A model generated the notes under the pieces. That model worked only from the letters and a program-made list of their open reading frames with translations. It ran no database searches and was not told the DNA's origin. Positions 1-11,154 of a stretch of DNA of 64,000 nt are shown here, in pieces (position 1 is the stretch's first letter; each line of letters begins with the position of its first letter). The position numbers were made by a program, and so were the translations under genes. The stretch is from Cynocephalus volans (taxonomy: Eukaryota > Chordata > Mammalia > Dermoptera > Cynocephalidae), in NCBI RefSeq assembly GCF_027409185.1, contig NC_084462.1, forward strand, positions 185,570,071 through 185,634,070, in the 5' to 3' direction.

Positions 1-254
1 AAAATCTTCTGGATGATCTGGTTTATTTATTTATTTTTAATAAAGAAAATAAATGTCATATGAGAAAATGGCAAAATGATGTTTGTGAGTGCAAATATCA
101 CACCTGGAAAGAATGTTATTTTCTCCTTCCTCACCTCCAGTGGAAATGCGAGTAATTATAGAAATAAACAAACAAAAATCAGAAAGTGTCCCTGGGGTCA
201 CTGAGAGCTAGAAGAAGAGACAAAGTCCCTGATCCCCACAGAACGTCTCTTCTC

Positions 255-380
255 AGCTCCTCTCTGCACCTGCTCCTGGCGTGGTTACGATTAGAGTGGA
301 CCCTGAGGGCCCCCTCAGCACAGCTGCCTTTTGTCTCCCTGCAGGGAGGTCTGTGTCTGGGCTCACACGGATTCAAATTC
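255..380 (-). pseudogene. VH 3'-flank and orphan RSS relic
   Basis: The stretch matches the 3' flank of the intact VH genes in this window: 'ctctgcacctgctcc', a CCCCCT-rich stretch, then 'gcagggaggt' running into a nonamer-like ggtctgtgt (348-356) and the shared spacer start ctgggctcac. On the minus strand this would be the nonamer end of a 23-RSS. No heptamer follows at the expected place (about 380) and no V exon can be read beyond it, so this is the tail of a deleted VH gene. The homology to the flanks at 21,780-21,930 and 60,470-60,600 is visible by eye. Confidence 0.6.
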
Positions 381-590
381 TTACTCACAAATAAGAAAAT
401 AGAATAGTTGTGCATGTACGTAGGTGGGTGTGGATCGGTTGCTACTGTGTCCTCAGATCCCAGAAGATAATAGGACACCTTGGAAAAAGAGCTCCTGACA
501 TTTAGAGGTATTACTAATGACAGATGTAGCAGATACCAGATCATGTTATAATGATAATGGGAAGGCTCTAAACAATTTCAGATCTTCTGC

Positions 591-641
591 GTGTGTGTGT
601 GTGTGTGTGTGCTGTGTGTGTGTGTGTGTATGTGTGTGTGT
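591..641. repeat. (GT)n microsatellite, interrupted
   Basis: Alternating GT for about 50 bp, broken by one 'gct' and one 'gta'. Frames that appear open across it are repeat artefacts. Confidence 0.9.
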
Positions 642-687
642 TGTGAGTTTTTCCTTTTACTTGCCTCTCATCGGGAAATATGTATCA

Positions 688-1000
688 ATGAGATTTTTTT
701 ATATTTATTTATTTATTATTTTAATTGAACAACATACAATGTAGTTGATTTTCATGTCCCTTTGCCAGTTCCTCCTTTCACCCCTCCCCCTACCACTCCC
801 ACAATTGACATCGTGTCTGTCCACTTGTCTTAACACATTTGAGCAATTGTGATTATTGTGTCTTCTTACCCCACATTTGTTTGCATATTTAATAATTAAT
901 TTTTATTACCTCCCTCAAATAAGTGGGAACACGTGGTGTTTCTCTTTCTGTACCTCACGTATTTCTCTTAATATAATTTATGTGTAACTAGTTGAGTTTC
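688..1000 (-). mobile_element. L1 3'-end fragment
   Basis: Read on the minus strand, this matches the 3' tail of the plus-strand L1 at 30,400-30,600: 'gggacatgaaaatcaact' and the 'gtgggagct'-type region are shared. It is the 3' UTR end of a severely 5'-truncated L1. No coding capacity remains. Confidence 0.65.
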
Positions 1001-1424
1001 AAAAGTAAACCAATTTGCTGTTACCCACAGTTAAAGGGCTGGTGAATCTCAAGTACTGTTGATATCGTGCATGTAAGCTGAACATCCCAGGACGTTTGCA
1101 TGCACAAAAATCTCATATTTTTACAAATTTCATGTGAAGACTCACACGTGAATGCTTTTCCAGGTCAGCATTTTAAATAACACTTCCTCCAAGGAAATGT
1201 TGCAAACTTATACCTCAGCAACACAAACATGACAGTCTACATACTTCAGACTCTTCCATAAGTCAAAAAACATATTTAGTGATTGAGAATAAATGGAAAT
1301 CCACAGACAAGCTCATGAACTTATTCTCTGATCTGTGGATATAATTAATTTCACGAGTACTTCTATTTCAACGTGGACAGCTTGTATTAACTTTCCTTGT
1401 TGAATTGCTCTGGTCACAATTTAT

Positions 1425-1860
1425 ATGTTGAATAAAAGTGCTGAGAGTGGACATCCTACTTGTTTCAGATCTAGGAATAAAAGTTCATTCTTTCAACATT
1501 GGGCATGATATTAGCTGTGGGCTTATCATACATTCTGAATCTATTGACTACAATGCAGAGGGAAAATGTTGTTTTCAGGAAATGTCATTGGGAAAACTGA
1601 ACGTTCAGATGTGAAAGAATAAATGTGAACCATTACTTTACACAATATTTAAAAATCAACACAAATCATTTAAATACCTAAATATAAGACCTAAAACTGT
1701 AAAACTTCTAGAAGAAAGCTTAGGAGGAAATCATCATGACATTAGATTTGGCAATAATTTCTTAAATAATAGACTAAAAGCAAATATAGACAAAGCAATT
1801 TCAGACAAAAACTGTGCATTGAAGGGAACAATTAACAGAGTGAAAATAAAACCTGAGGTT
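1425..1860. mobile_element. L1 ORF2 fragments in opposite orientations
   Basis: Bases about 1,425-1,560 read as minus-strand L1 reverse-transcriptase-region sequence (gagagtggacatcctact is typical of L1). Bases about 1,620-1,860 read as plus-strand ORF2 C-terminal sequence (aaactgtaaaacttctag; gaacaattaacagagtga). The two pieces face away from each other, as in an inverted L1. Both are full of stops. Confidence 0.6.
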
Positions 1861-3060
1861 CATGTGTGTGTTGTGTGTGTGTGCTGCGTGTGTGCTATGA
1901 GAACAACATTTAGAGTTTCTCATGTTTTATGACAGGTTTCTTCACTCTGTGGCATATTTTTTTTATTCTTATTGAAATATTCAATATGGTATTCTATTTA
2001 AAGTTTTTAAAGTAGGCATGCATTTCTCCTAGAAGTGTTTTGTAAATACATGCAACCTCTCTGACCATCATGGTCACTTGCAGTGCTCCAGAGCATCAGG
2101 TAATAGAAATTCTGATGGTTTAAACAGACAGCTCCTCACATCCTAGCACTTATTTTATATAATCTGACCCACCGAGAATATACAGAATCACTAATTCGGG
2201 AGCTTTCAGTGATGCACACCCCATCACTCAATGTCACATGTCCCATGGTGTTGCACAAACCACTTCCTGCAGGGCAGCTGGGTTCTTCCTGAAGGGGATT
2301 GTGGGGTTCACTGTATTTGGTGGACTGTTATGTCAGTTTTTCTTGGAATCAAAGTGAACTTTGGAGATGGTGGATAGAGGTCCATTGGTCCTGAATGTAA
2401 CCAATACATTCAGCCGATGAAGGACCCAGCTGGTCTTCCAGAATTTATAGAAAGATAGGACACATGGAACAATCAAACATTGATGAGAAGATCTGGATAC
2501 ATCTCTGAGAGGCAAACAAAGGTGTAAATGTCGCTAAAATCAATCTGTAATAAACTCATGCCATTCAGATGAGTTATTTATTAGTGAAAAGTTTGAGAGA
2601 CTAGATATGAATGACATAAACATAATTTGTTGTGATTAGGAAGATTTTTGCAGCACTTGAACCTTTTGTAGAAAAATCAAGAACGAATATGAAGAAACAG
2701 AAAAGCCCAGTTTTTTTATTGTTTTCATGCCAATGTAAAAGCTATAAAATAAACCCACCAAGAAACAGTCGTACTAACAAATACACTGAAGTACAGAATG
2801 TAGACACACACAAAATAACACATATTGACATGCGTAAAATAACATCCACTAAGTGAAACATAAACATGCACTCACACATTAACACCTGCACATTAAAACT
2901 CAAAACTTGCACACTCAGTACAATGCACACATGGACACACACACTAATGCACACATCAACCTACATACTAACATACTAAGACATATAACACACAACCTAG
3001 AGTAAAACATGCCCATACAAATACAAGAATCACATGCCTGTTAGAAAAGTTATTTTTATT
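1861..3060. other. No recognised gene
   Basis: I see only short, unsupported open frames. The stretch from about 2,740 to 3,000 is a degenerate AC-rich repeat (many acac, acatacta and cacaca motifs). Nothing resembles a VH segment or a recognisable retroelement. Confidence 0.5.
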
Positions 3061-4069
3061 ATTTTATGCATGCATAGAAAATAATAGACTCATTTGAAAA
3101 CCCATCTCTAGCCCCCTTCTTCACCTTGTCACCATATACCTGCAGGGCCATGCTGAGGGTCCCAGTAGATTGTGATTGAGCACGTGCATCCCCTACAATG
3201 CCCTGAACGCTGTGCAGACAGAGCTTCTCCCTGTGAGGACAAAGCCCACAAAACACTTTCTCACTCGGAACCTACCTTGGTGAATAGTACAGAGATCACC
3301 TGATTTCTTTATGGCTCTGTCAGTATTCGTGATGCCGAGCAGGTACTTTGACTCCATCTGGTTTCATCAGGACAGAAGAGCCCTGTGACATCTCAGAGAG
3401 TGACCGCTGGCTGCTCTACATGAGTGGCCGGCAGGACCCACAGAGAGACGTGGCATCTCCTGGGCACCCTGAGTTTATTTCTCTAGCACCTGCCTGAGGG
3501 TCCTGAGCTCCACAAGTGTTCAACAGAGATGCCCAGTTCTCAGACTAGCCCTGTGATCGGAGGTGCAGGGACGTGCGTCTGGTTACACTGACAATAGGAA
3601 TCATATGGGGCTCTTGACAAACACATGGGTTTCCAAACCTTGTCCAGGAATATGAGCTTTGAACAGGTTTGTGTCTTTTTCCCGACTCTACGGAATCGAA
3701 TTTTGGACAGTATTTACAGACTTTCAATGAATATTGATTGATTCGCATGTTACTTCTTTATTTTTTACCAACTTGGATCCATGCGCCTGCTACAAACTCA
3801 GATCCGTAGTTGCCCCTTCACACACCCAGCTCAGCCAGCATAAGCTATTCCTGAAATCTCAATGTCTTAATGCTAAGATTAGTGTGAAACTGAAAATTCT
3901 GCAACATTTGAGTTAACAAAGCCATCTCATTCCTCCACATTCTTACAATTAAGCTTGCTAAAGCTTCAGACATCCTCTCTTTGAGTGTATTTCTCATGGC
4001 CTTTTGAGTTACACAATAGCTCCCATTAAAACAGGATAATCTTACAAACATCAGTAGTCTTTTAAAAAT

Positions 4070-4072
<3 letters not shown>

Positions 4073-4113
<41 letters not shown>
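4073..4113. repeat. (GT)n microsatellite
   Basis: About 20 GT dinucleotides, essentially uninterrupted. Open frames across it encode only repeating Cys-Val or Thr-His. Confidence 0.95.
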
Positions 4114-4115
<2 letters not shown>

Positions 4116-4179
4116 CATGTTTGTATTTCTATATATCGTAAAAAGAAAAAGTAAAGTTTTGCAAAGAAACCCCTCCACA

Positions 4180-4365
4180 ACCACCTCTGCACCTGCTCCT
4201 GGGTCTGGAGTCTGTGCTGGGTGGGTCCTGAGTGCCTCCTGCAGCCCATCTCTCGCCCTGCAGGGGAGTTTTATGTCTGGGCTCAAGGTGTGTTCTCCCA
4301 GCGTCTCTAGCTCAGTATTAAATGGCTGTACCTGGGATTCAAGAAGCTCCTTCAATAACACCATA
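4180..4365 (-). pseudogene. VH relic: 3' flank, decayed RSS and an FR3 stub
   Basis: The 3' flank 'ctctgcacctgctcctgg...gggtcctgag' and a decayed nonamer (gttttatgt) followed by 'ctgggctca' place this in the VH family. After the spacer the heptamer has become 'agcgtct'. The next roughly 60 bases (about 4,310-4,365) still align with minus-strand FR3 (attaaatggctgtacctggg against aatacacggccgtgtcctcg in the intact genes). The rest of the V exon is absent or unrecognisable. It pairs with the relic at 28,735-28,930. Confidence 0.5.
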
Positions 4366-5399
4366 TGATTTTGACATAACTCTTGATAGTGAATTTGACT
4401 TTCTAAACCCAGTCAACTCTGAAAGAAGACTTTAGACACGATTTTGTTAAAACACCAGGCAGCCCCTTCACTGAAGTGGATACAGAAGATACACACAGTG
4501 ATTCCAGAAACTGGTGGTCCTGGGGAGGGTCTTTTACCTCCTTCAAGCTCTTCTCATAAAAGTTCACATCATAGAATAGCTGTAAGTATAGAAACATGAG
4601 GCCCAACATCCAGCCCACATGCACTCTTGCAAACACAGGCTCACACGCTGCGGATAGTTATCTTCATAATGGGTGGAACACCTGTCCTTTCTTCCTGTAC
4701 CTAGCACATGGGTAGTGCTCCCCACAATGACTCTGGCCCTGGGTGCATGTCTTGCTTTGTCAAACAGAACCAAAGCAACAGGACTCAGGTGGAGACTTGG
4801 GAAGGGCCTACGCAGTTGGTTTGCCTGTTTCCCAAGTGCCCGGGACCCCTGCAGATGCCCATGAGAAGGTTCCAGGCTCACTGAGCAGAGGATCACACAC
4901 AAGGAGCCAAGCCCAGTCAGTGCACCCACAATTAACACCCTCGATGTGTGGAAAGGGTTCACCAGACCCACACGCCTGTTGTCCCCTGACTCAAGAACAC
5001 AGTCAGGACCCGAGGGCAAAGCCGCAGAGGGGGTTCAATGGTTCATCTCCCCAGGAGGAGGAGCAGAAGCAGGAGTTGATCTAGAAACAGGGGACATGGA
5101 AAAGTGGGCTTGGGGGCCAGGGCCCCTGTGGGCCAGTGTCTGCGATGGGAATCTGCCCCTACATCTTTCTGTTGGAGACGTCTCTCGTGGGGATCGTGTC
5201 CATGTCTTTTCTGCACAGATGGGCTCACAGGCTGCTGAATTGTGTTTGTGGTTCTCAAGTCTCAGGCAGGAAAGAACGTCACTTAACAACAGCAGTTTAG
5301 GAGACACATCAGCTTCCTGGCCCAGTTACAGTAACTCTAGGCTTCCGACTTCAGCTCGGTGCTTGCATGGGATGGGTGTCCCCGTGAGTCTCACCCTGG

Positions 5400-7390
5400 A
5401 GTTATCACAGGCTGACGCTGCCTGAGAGAGCGGCGCTGAGGTTCTTTAATAGTTGCAGCTCTCAGAGTCTTCTAATCACCCACTGTTTACAATTGTTTCT
5501 CCGTGTTGTCTTTGGGCTCCCCTAAGCTCTCCTACTCAGAATCTGAGCATTGGCAACTTTCAGATTTAATCCACTCTTACTTTTGTGGTCTAGTGGAAAA
5601 GAGTGGGGTATGAGAATCTTACATATGTTTATGAAATTGATTACTAATGTCCTCATGTCTCCACGATGTTCCTTTCACAAGGGCCCTTCCTGTCACGACT
5701 CATTTTCCTCCGCCCTCTACTCAAGTTGCTAAAGCATCTTCCTCTATTCCTTGAATCTCACCTCCTCTGAGTGTTTTCAACTCTTTAGGTGACACAGAAT
5801 CACTGCATATGGATCTAGAGTGGGAATAAGTCTCTTCTCTCTCTCACAGTAAGGTTTGAAAATGTTACCGGGAAGGAGAATCTTCCTGGTGAAGGCTGTG
5901 GCTGCACATCTCAGGGATTAGTCCTGCACGTGACAGATGCACGAGGGGACCTATCTCAGTCCTCAACCTGGGAACCTGGAGATTCCTGGATGGAAAGGCC
6001 ACAGTGATGTGGGGTGTGCAAATCCCAGGAGGTCTCACCCTCACATACTCCACAACTGTCCCCATCCATTTATAGAAATTTTATGGAAACGTTTTTACCA
6101 GATTGGACCTGTGGCAGCTTCAGATTTAGGCTAAAACTTCTCACCTGTCATTCTGGATGTACCTGTCTCTCCAGTTTTTAGGGCACCAGTTTTATCTGCA
6201 ATTTCAGTGCTATGATGGGCCCATGACCAGCACTGATGTTCAGTTTGTCTAGATTGCTCTTGTTCTTAGAGTAAGGGTAACAGTTTCCAAGCTTTCTGAA
6301 TGTTTGAGAAGAAACCAGAAGCACCTTTAGAGGTTGACTTTGACCGGCTACTCGGAGGAGTATTCTGATTTCACCAAGTGTAAGTGACACCTGGGCAGAC
6401 ATAATTAGATATGGAACAAACCAAAAGATGGGAAGATGCGCATGCACAACAAATGGACTTTTCACTTTTACTTCCCAGCCACGGAGTTAAGCTTCATTTC
6501 CCAGGGGCCCTGCAGCTGGAGTTGGAAATGGGAGGTGAAGTTCTGGATGACGGACAGAGGGAGGAGTTGTGATGATAGTCATTCCACTGTCCCACCATCT
6601 GGCCCTGTTATCAAGGTCACGTCTAGGGGAAGTGTTGTGATCATGCAGGGTCCTCGGTCCAGTTCTCATCATTAACGATTTCTGCATTTCCTAGTGAGAC
6701 ATGAGGACATGAATTCACAGTGGTCATGGTTTGTCTTCAGGAACGGGTCAATGAAAACCAGGTCACATGCCCTCCACAAGAAAAACAACACACAATCTAG
6801 ATAAAAATGTCAAAATCTACATTTGAAGACTCTTGAATTTGGCAAAAGGCACACAAGGGAAGGGGCACATGTGTGAGAAGCCCTGAGCCTCAGGAAAGGC
6901 CGTCACTGTCTGAAATTCTAGTGGAGGCTGCTGTCATCTCCAACAAGCACATACTCATGACTCACCAGACAGAATCCTAGTGAACAACCTGCTTCTGGAT
7001 GGAAAGCCTCGGGACACAGAAAGTAAAACCTTTGACAGACATCTAGATTCTGTGAACTTTGGATGAATTAACCAAGACAGGGACAGATCTATCAAGGGTG
7101 GAACTGTTAACATCAAGGCACTTAAGTATAACCTCTGACAGGTCATGAGCTGGTCACTAATTATGCTTATTCTCAGGAAACCACACTAAACGAGAAAATA
7201 TAGAAGATGCAGTACAAGAACATAACAATAATAAAAAATAAAATGCAAGAAATGAGCAAAAACTTCATAAGCAAAACAAGTTTTTCCAATATTTTAACCA
7301 TACATATTTCCATATTTTAAATATTTATTATTATTAGCACATTCATCATTCTAAATCATAATCTCTGCCCATGTCCACAACCTGACCTGT
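5400..7390. other. No recognised gene
   Basis: About 2 kb with no VH motif, no RSS and no recognisable retroelement until the L1 3' UTR-like sequence near 7,300. The open frames are below 120 codons, overlap on both strands, and show no domain I can name. Confidence 0.45.
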
Positions 7391-8769
7391 TACTTCCAAC
7401 CGCCCTCCCTCCTGACCCCCATCGTGAGTATCCATAGCCCTGTTCTGTCCTTGAGAAAGTTCAACATATTGTTGTGGCATTGAATTATTCCATCTTTCTC
7501 TCTCTCTTTCTTTCTCCCTCCCTTCCTTCCTTCCTTCCCTCCTTCCTTCCTTCCTTCCTTCCTTCCTTCCTTCCTTCCTTCCTCCCTCCCTCCCTTCCTT
7601 CCTTCCTCCCTTCCTTCCTTCCTTCCTTCCTTCCTTCCTTCCTTCCTCCCTCCCTCCCTCCCTCCCTCCCTCCCTCCCTCCCTCCCTCCCTCCCTTCCTT
7701 CCTTCCTTCCTTCCTTCCTTCCTTCCTTCCTTCCTAGCACACAGTTTTGAGTGAGAATGTGCTATTACTGTTACTTTCTCTGGCTTTATTTACTTAACAT
7801 AATTTTCTCCAGGTTCATCCATATTCCTGCAAATGGAAAAATTTCCTTATTTTTAATGGCTGAGTAGTATTCCATTGTGCACATATACCACACTTTCCTT
7901 ATCCAATCATTTGTCAATGGAAATTTATGTTGACACCACCTCTAGGCTGTTGTAAATAGAGCTGTGATGAGCATGGGAGTGCAGGTGTCCCTTGGACACG
8001 ATGACTTCCCTTCCTCTGGATATACACCCAGCAGTGGGTTGCTGGATCATATGGTAGTGATATCAGTAGTTCTCTGAGGCATCCCCATACTGTTTTCCAT
8101 AATGGCTGTGCTAACTTACAGTCCCAACCACAGTTTAGGAGAATTCCCCTTTTCCTGCGTCCTCACCTCACCCGTGTTTGCTGTTCTCGGTCTTGTTAAC
8201 AATGGCCAGAATGACTTGGGTGGGATTATATCTCGATGTGGTTTTATTTGCATTTCTCAGATGACTAGTGATGCTGAATATTTTTTCATGTACCTGTTGG
8301 CCATTTGTATACCTTGCTTTGAAAAATACTTATTAATTTCATTTGCTAATTTTTTAATAAGATGATGATGATGATGATGACGATGATTATTTTATTTATT
8401 TATTTCTTTATTTTAATGTATAGCTGTTTATTTGTATATTCTGGATATTATTGCCGTATAGGGTGTATCATGTACAAATATTTTATCCCATTCAAGAGGT
8501 TGTCTTTTCACTCTTTGCATTATTTCCTTTGCTGTACAGAAGTTGTTTGATATAATACCATTTATTTAAGTTTTCTTTTGTTGCTTGTGCTTTTGGGGTA
8601 GGATTCATAAAGTCTTTGACCAGTCCTATTACCTGGACTGTTTCCCCTGTATTTTCCTTTAATAATTTTATGGTTTCAGGTTTTATAATTAAGATTAATC
8701 CGTTTTGTATTGGTATTGGTATATGGTGAGAGGTACAGGTCCAATTTCATTTTACTGCATTTGGAAATG
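7390..8769 (-). mobile_element. L1, 3' portion (twin-primed insertion)
   Basis: Read on the minus strand, this is L1 ORF2 C-terminal and 3' UTR sequence. The text complementary to 'ggctgagtagtattccat' near 7,860 and 'ccattgtgcacatatacc' corresponds to the classic L1 C-terminal codons, and the sequence runs back to ORF2 codons around 8,760. Together with the oppositely oriented piece at 8,770-9,151 it forms one insertion whose 5' part is inverted. The (TTCC)n tract sits near the 3' end. It is dead: stops occur throughout. Confidence 0.8.
7498..7735. repeat. (TTCC)n / (TCCC)n polypyrimidine microsatellite
   Basis: About 240 bp of nearly pure pyrimidine on the plus strand (purine on the minus), as blocks of ttcc and tccc. 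It produces long artefactual frames on both strands. Such mirror-symmetric polypurine tracts can form triplex (H-DNA) structures. Confidence 0.95.
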
Positions 8770-9151
8770 TCCATTCTTCCCCCCAAAATCTACAGATTCA
8801 ATATAATTCCCATCAAAGTATCAATGGGATTCTTCACAGAAATACAGAAAGCAACCCAAACGTTCATATGGAATAACAAACGACACCAGATATCCAAAGC
8901 AATCCTAAGAAAAAAAAAAACATAAAGCTGGAGGCATCACACTATCTGATTTCAAATTATAATGCAAAGCTATTGCAACCACAGTGGTGTTGTACTGGCA
9001 TAAATAGAGACACTCAGATCAGTGGAACAGAAGAGAAAACCCAGGAATCAACCGCATACTTACAGCCCACTGATCTATGACAAATGCAGCCAGAACGTAC
9101 ATTGGGGAAAAGACTGACTCTTCAGTAGATCGTGCTGGAAAACTGGACACT
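8770..9151 (+). mobile_element. L1, inverted 5' portion
   Basis: Plus-strand ORF2 text: 'cagattcaatataattcc', 'cagatatccaaagcaatc', 'aagctggaggcatcacac', 'cgtgctggaaaactggac'. In ordinary L1 elements this text directly precedes the segment present at 8,769 and below on the other strand, so the two pieces are one element with a 5' inversion. The right edge at 9,151 touches the heptamer of the VH pseudogene. Confidence 0.8.
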
Positions 9152-9158
9152 CACTGTG
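9152..9158 (-). other. Orphan RSS heptamer
   Basis: Minus-strand CACAGTG follows the end of the VH pseudogene directly. The next bases (agtgtccagttttcc) are L1 sequence, and no ACAAACC-like nonamer occurs 23 bp away, so the signal is cut in half. Confidence 0.75.
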
Positions 9159-9598
9159 TCCCCTGCACAGTCGTTCATGGCTGTGTCCTCAGTGGTCACG
9201 GAGCTCAGCTGCAATGAGAACTGGTTCTCGGCCCCTCAGCAGTGATGGAGATGTGGCCCTGAGTCAAGGGGCCATAGTTTGTCCTCCATGATGATCCGCT
9301 GTAGTGACCGTATCCAAGCCATTGACGCCCCTTCCCCAGAGGCTGGCAGATCCAGCTCCAACCCCAACCCCTGGAGACGGAGTAACCAGAGATGGTGCAG
9401 GTGAGGGAGAGGGTCTGCGATGGCTTCGCAAGTCCTGGGTGTGACTCCTGTGGCTGCACCTAGGACAGGACACCTGGAAAAAGAGGGAAAATCCTCATGA
9501 GTGTCACACAGCACACTCCTCCTATCACATTTCTGAAACCCTTGATGCTCACACGGGGAAGCTGTCAGCAGATAAAGGAAAAAGGGTAAAATGTTCAT
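9159..9598 (-). pseudogene. IGHV: VH pseudogene, clan II type
   Basis: The leader exon is 9,598-9,553 (46 nt, begins MNILPFFLYLLTASP, donor GTGAGC). The V exon starts after an AG acceptor at 9,473. FR1 is recognisable ([10 protein letters not shown]) and WSWICQP stands where WxWIRQP is expected. It is disabled by at least three lesions: the first V codon CAG is TAG; FR3 is frameshifted after 'ISIT'; and the 3' end reads a degenerate AMNDCAGD in place of AVYYCAR. The RSS is truncated at the heptamer by L1 sequence. Upstream, gttcgcat (9,718-9,725) is a decayed octamer (minus-strand ATGCGAAC), at the same distance from the ATG as in the intact genes. Confidence 0.9.
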
Positions 9599-9854
9599 CT
9601 TCTTGAGAGACAGAACAATGTCTTTCACAGAGAAACTACACAGGATGATGAGAGATTGAGGGAGAAATCTGACAATCCCCAGCATTGTCACCCTGATATA
9701 AGCAGAGCTTGGGGGAAGTTCGCATGTGCCAGGAGCCCTCAACACCCAAGAATGAGGAAGTGCAGTGACCCTGTACATCCAAGCCGCTTCCCAGAGCTGG
9801 GCTCAGGCACCAGAGGATGCACACTGTCCTCATCTAAATCTTCTGCATGCTCCT

Positions 9855-10536
9855 GAGCATGCGGCTGTCATCCCTGAGCATGCAGCTGTCATCCCTGAGC
9901 ATGCAGCTGTCATCCCTGAGCATGCAGCTGTCTTCCCTGAGCATGCAGGCTGTCTTCCCTGTGCATGCAGGCTGTCATCCCTGAGCATGCAGCTTTCATT
10001 CCTGAGCATGCGGCTTTCATTCCTGAGCATGCGGCTGTCATCCCTGAGCATGCGCCTGTCATCCCTGAGCATGCGGCTGTCATCCCTGAGCATGCAGCTG
10101 TCATCCTGGAGCATGCAGCTGTTATCCCTGAGCATGCAGGCTGTCAACCCTGAGCATGCAGGCTGTCATCCCTGTGCATGCAGGCTGTCATCCCTGAGCA
10201 TGCAGCTGTCAACCCTGAGCATGCAGCTGTCATCCCTGAGTATGCAGCTGTCATCCCTGAGCATGCGGCTGTCATCCCTGAGCATGCGGCTGTCATCCCT
10301 GAGCATGCGGCTGTCATCCCTGAGCATGCAGCTGTCATCCCTGAGCATGCAGGCTGTCAACCCTGAGCATGCAGCTGTCATCCCTGAGCATGCAGCTGTC
10401 AACCCTGAGCATGCAGGGTTGTCATCCCTGAGCATGCAGGCTGTCATCCCTGAGAATGTAGGGCTGTCATCCCTGTGTATACAGGCTGTCAGCCCTGAGC
10501 CTGCAGGCTGTCATCCCTGTGCATGCAGCTGTCATC
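9855..10536. repeat. 21-bp minisatellite, about 32 units
   Basis: The consensus unit reads gagcatgcagctgtcatcc plus ct. Variants carry cggctg for cagctg, an added g (22-bp units), aaccct for atccct, or gtgcatg. Because 21 is a multiple of three, frames stay open on both strands for up to 267 codons; these are artefacts. Roughly a dozen units contain CAGCTG, which is both an E-box and an AGCT motif; other units have lost it. It lies just 5' of the VH pseudogene promoter region. Confidence 0.97.
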
Positions 10537-11088
10537 ACAACCTTGACACAGGGACACAGATCAGATAAACACGTGGCTTGCTGGATGCAGAGGACAGAAG
10601 AGTGGGAGGGGCTAAGTAATGCTTGTGCCCAAGTGCATGGGCTGGAGACATCCCACTGCTCTTGTATCAACCTGAAGACACTCCATCATAAAGTGCCCGG
10701 TAGTCGCTCTTCTCTGGGAGGGAGGCTTGGGGAAAATTGAAGTGTGTCCCCCCTTTTTTGACAACAGGGTTCTCAGCCTTTGAGACCTTGTCCACCTCTG
10801 ACCTGTTGAGGCAGCCCTGATCTCCCCCTGCCCATCAACCCCCACCATTTTATTCTTTTCTCATATCTTTTCCATTTTATAATTTCTCTTTCTGCACCTC
10901 CATGGTAGATTTGAATAACAATACCATTCTTGCTCACAACGATTTATATATTGTGATTTATTTCCTTTGCTTTATCATCCTTTAATAGGAAAAAGAAATA
11001 GTTTAAGGTTAAAACAGTCATTTTCAGTCATACTCAGTGTTCTGCCATGCTTTCAGCAGGTGTAAGTTCACCTTTCCCAGCACGCTAT

Positions 11089-11151
<63 letters not shown>

Positions 11152-11154
11152 CTT
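10537..11154. other. No recognised gene; contains a (CA)n tract
   Basis: The only clear element is an uninterrupted (CA)n run at 11,092-11,148 (about 28 dinucleotides). The remainder has no VH, RSS or retroelement signature that I recognise. Confidence 0.6.

Larger units (their letters stand above)
3060..5400. repeat. Duplication block C1 (paralogue of about 27.6-29.8 kb)
   Basis: Several landmarks occur in the same order here and in 27,640-29,800: a region ending in 'gcagacagagcttctccctgtgagga' / 'ggcaggcagagcccctcgctctgagga'; a VH relic with 'cagttcctgagcgcccc'-type flank; and 'ctttgtcaaac(a/t)gaac'. The copies differ by many substitutions and indels, so the duplication is old. Confidence 0.6.

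Noticed and set aside
4564..5425. Overlapping open frames of 113-159 codons on both strands
   Set aside because: They show no recognisable domain, no splice-supported extension, and no conservation of frame with the paralogous segment at 29.2-29.8 kb.
7390..7740. Open frames rich in Lys-Glu-Gly-Arg or Leu-Pro-Ser
   Set aside because: They are translations of the (TTCC)n tract.
9855..10536. Possible immunoglobulin switch region
   Set aside because: Switch regions are kilobases of G-rich GAGCT/GGGGT repeats 5' of constant genes. This array is short, not G-rich, and lies among V segments.
9855..10536. CRISPR-like array
   Set aside because: The repeats are directly tandem without unique spacers, in mammalian DNA.
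9765..10568. 267-codon open frame across the minisatellite
   Set aside because: The 21-bp period keeps frames open on both strands at once. There is no start context, composition or domain suggesting a protein.
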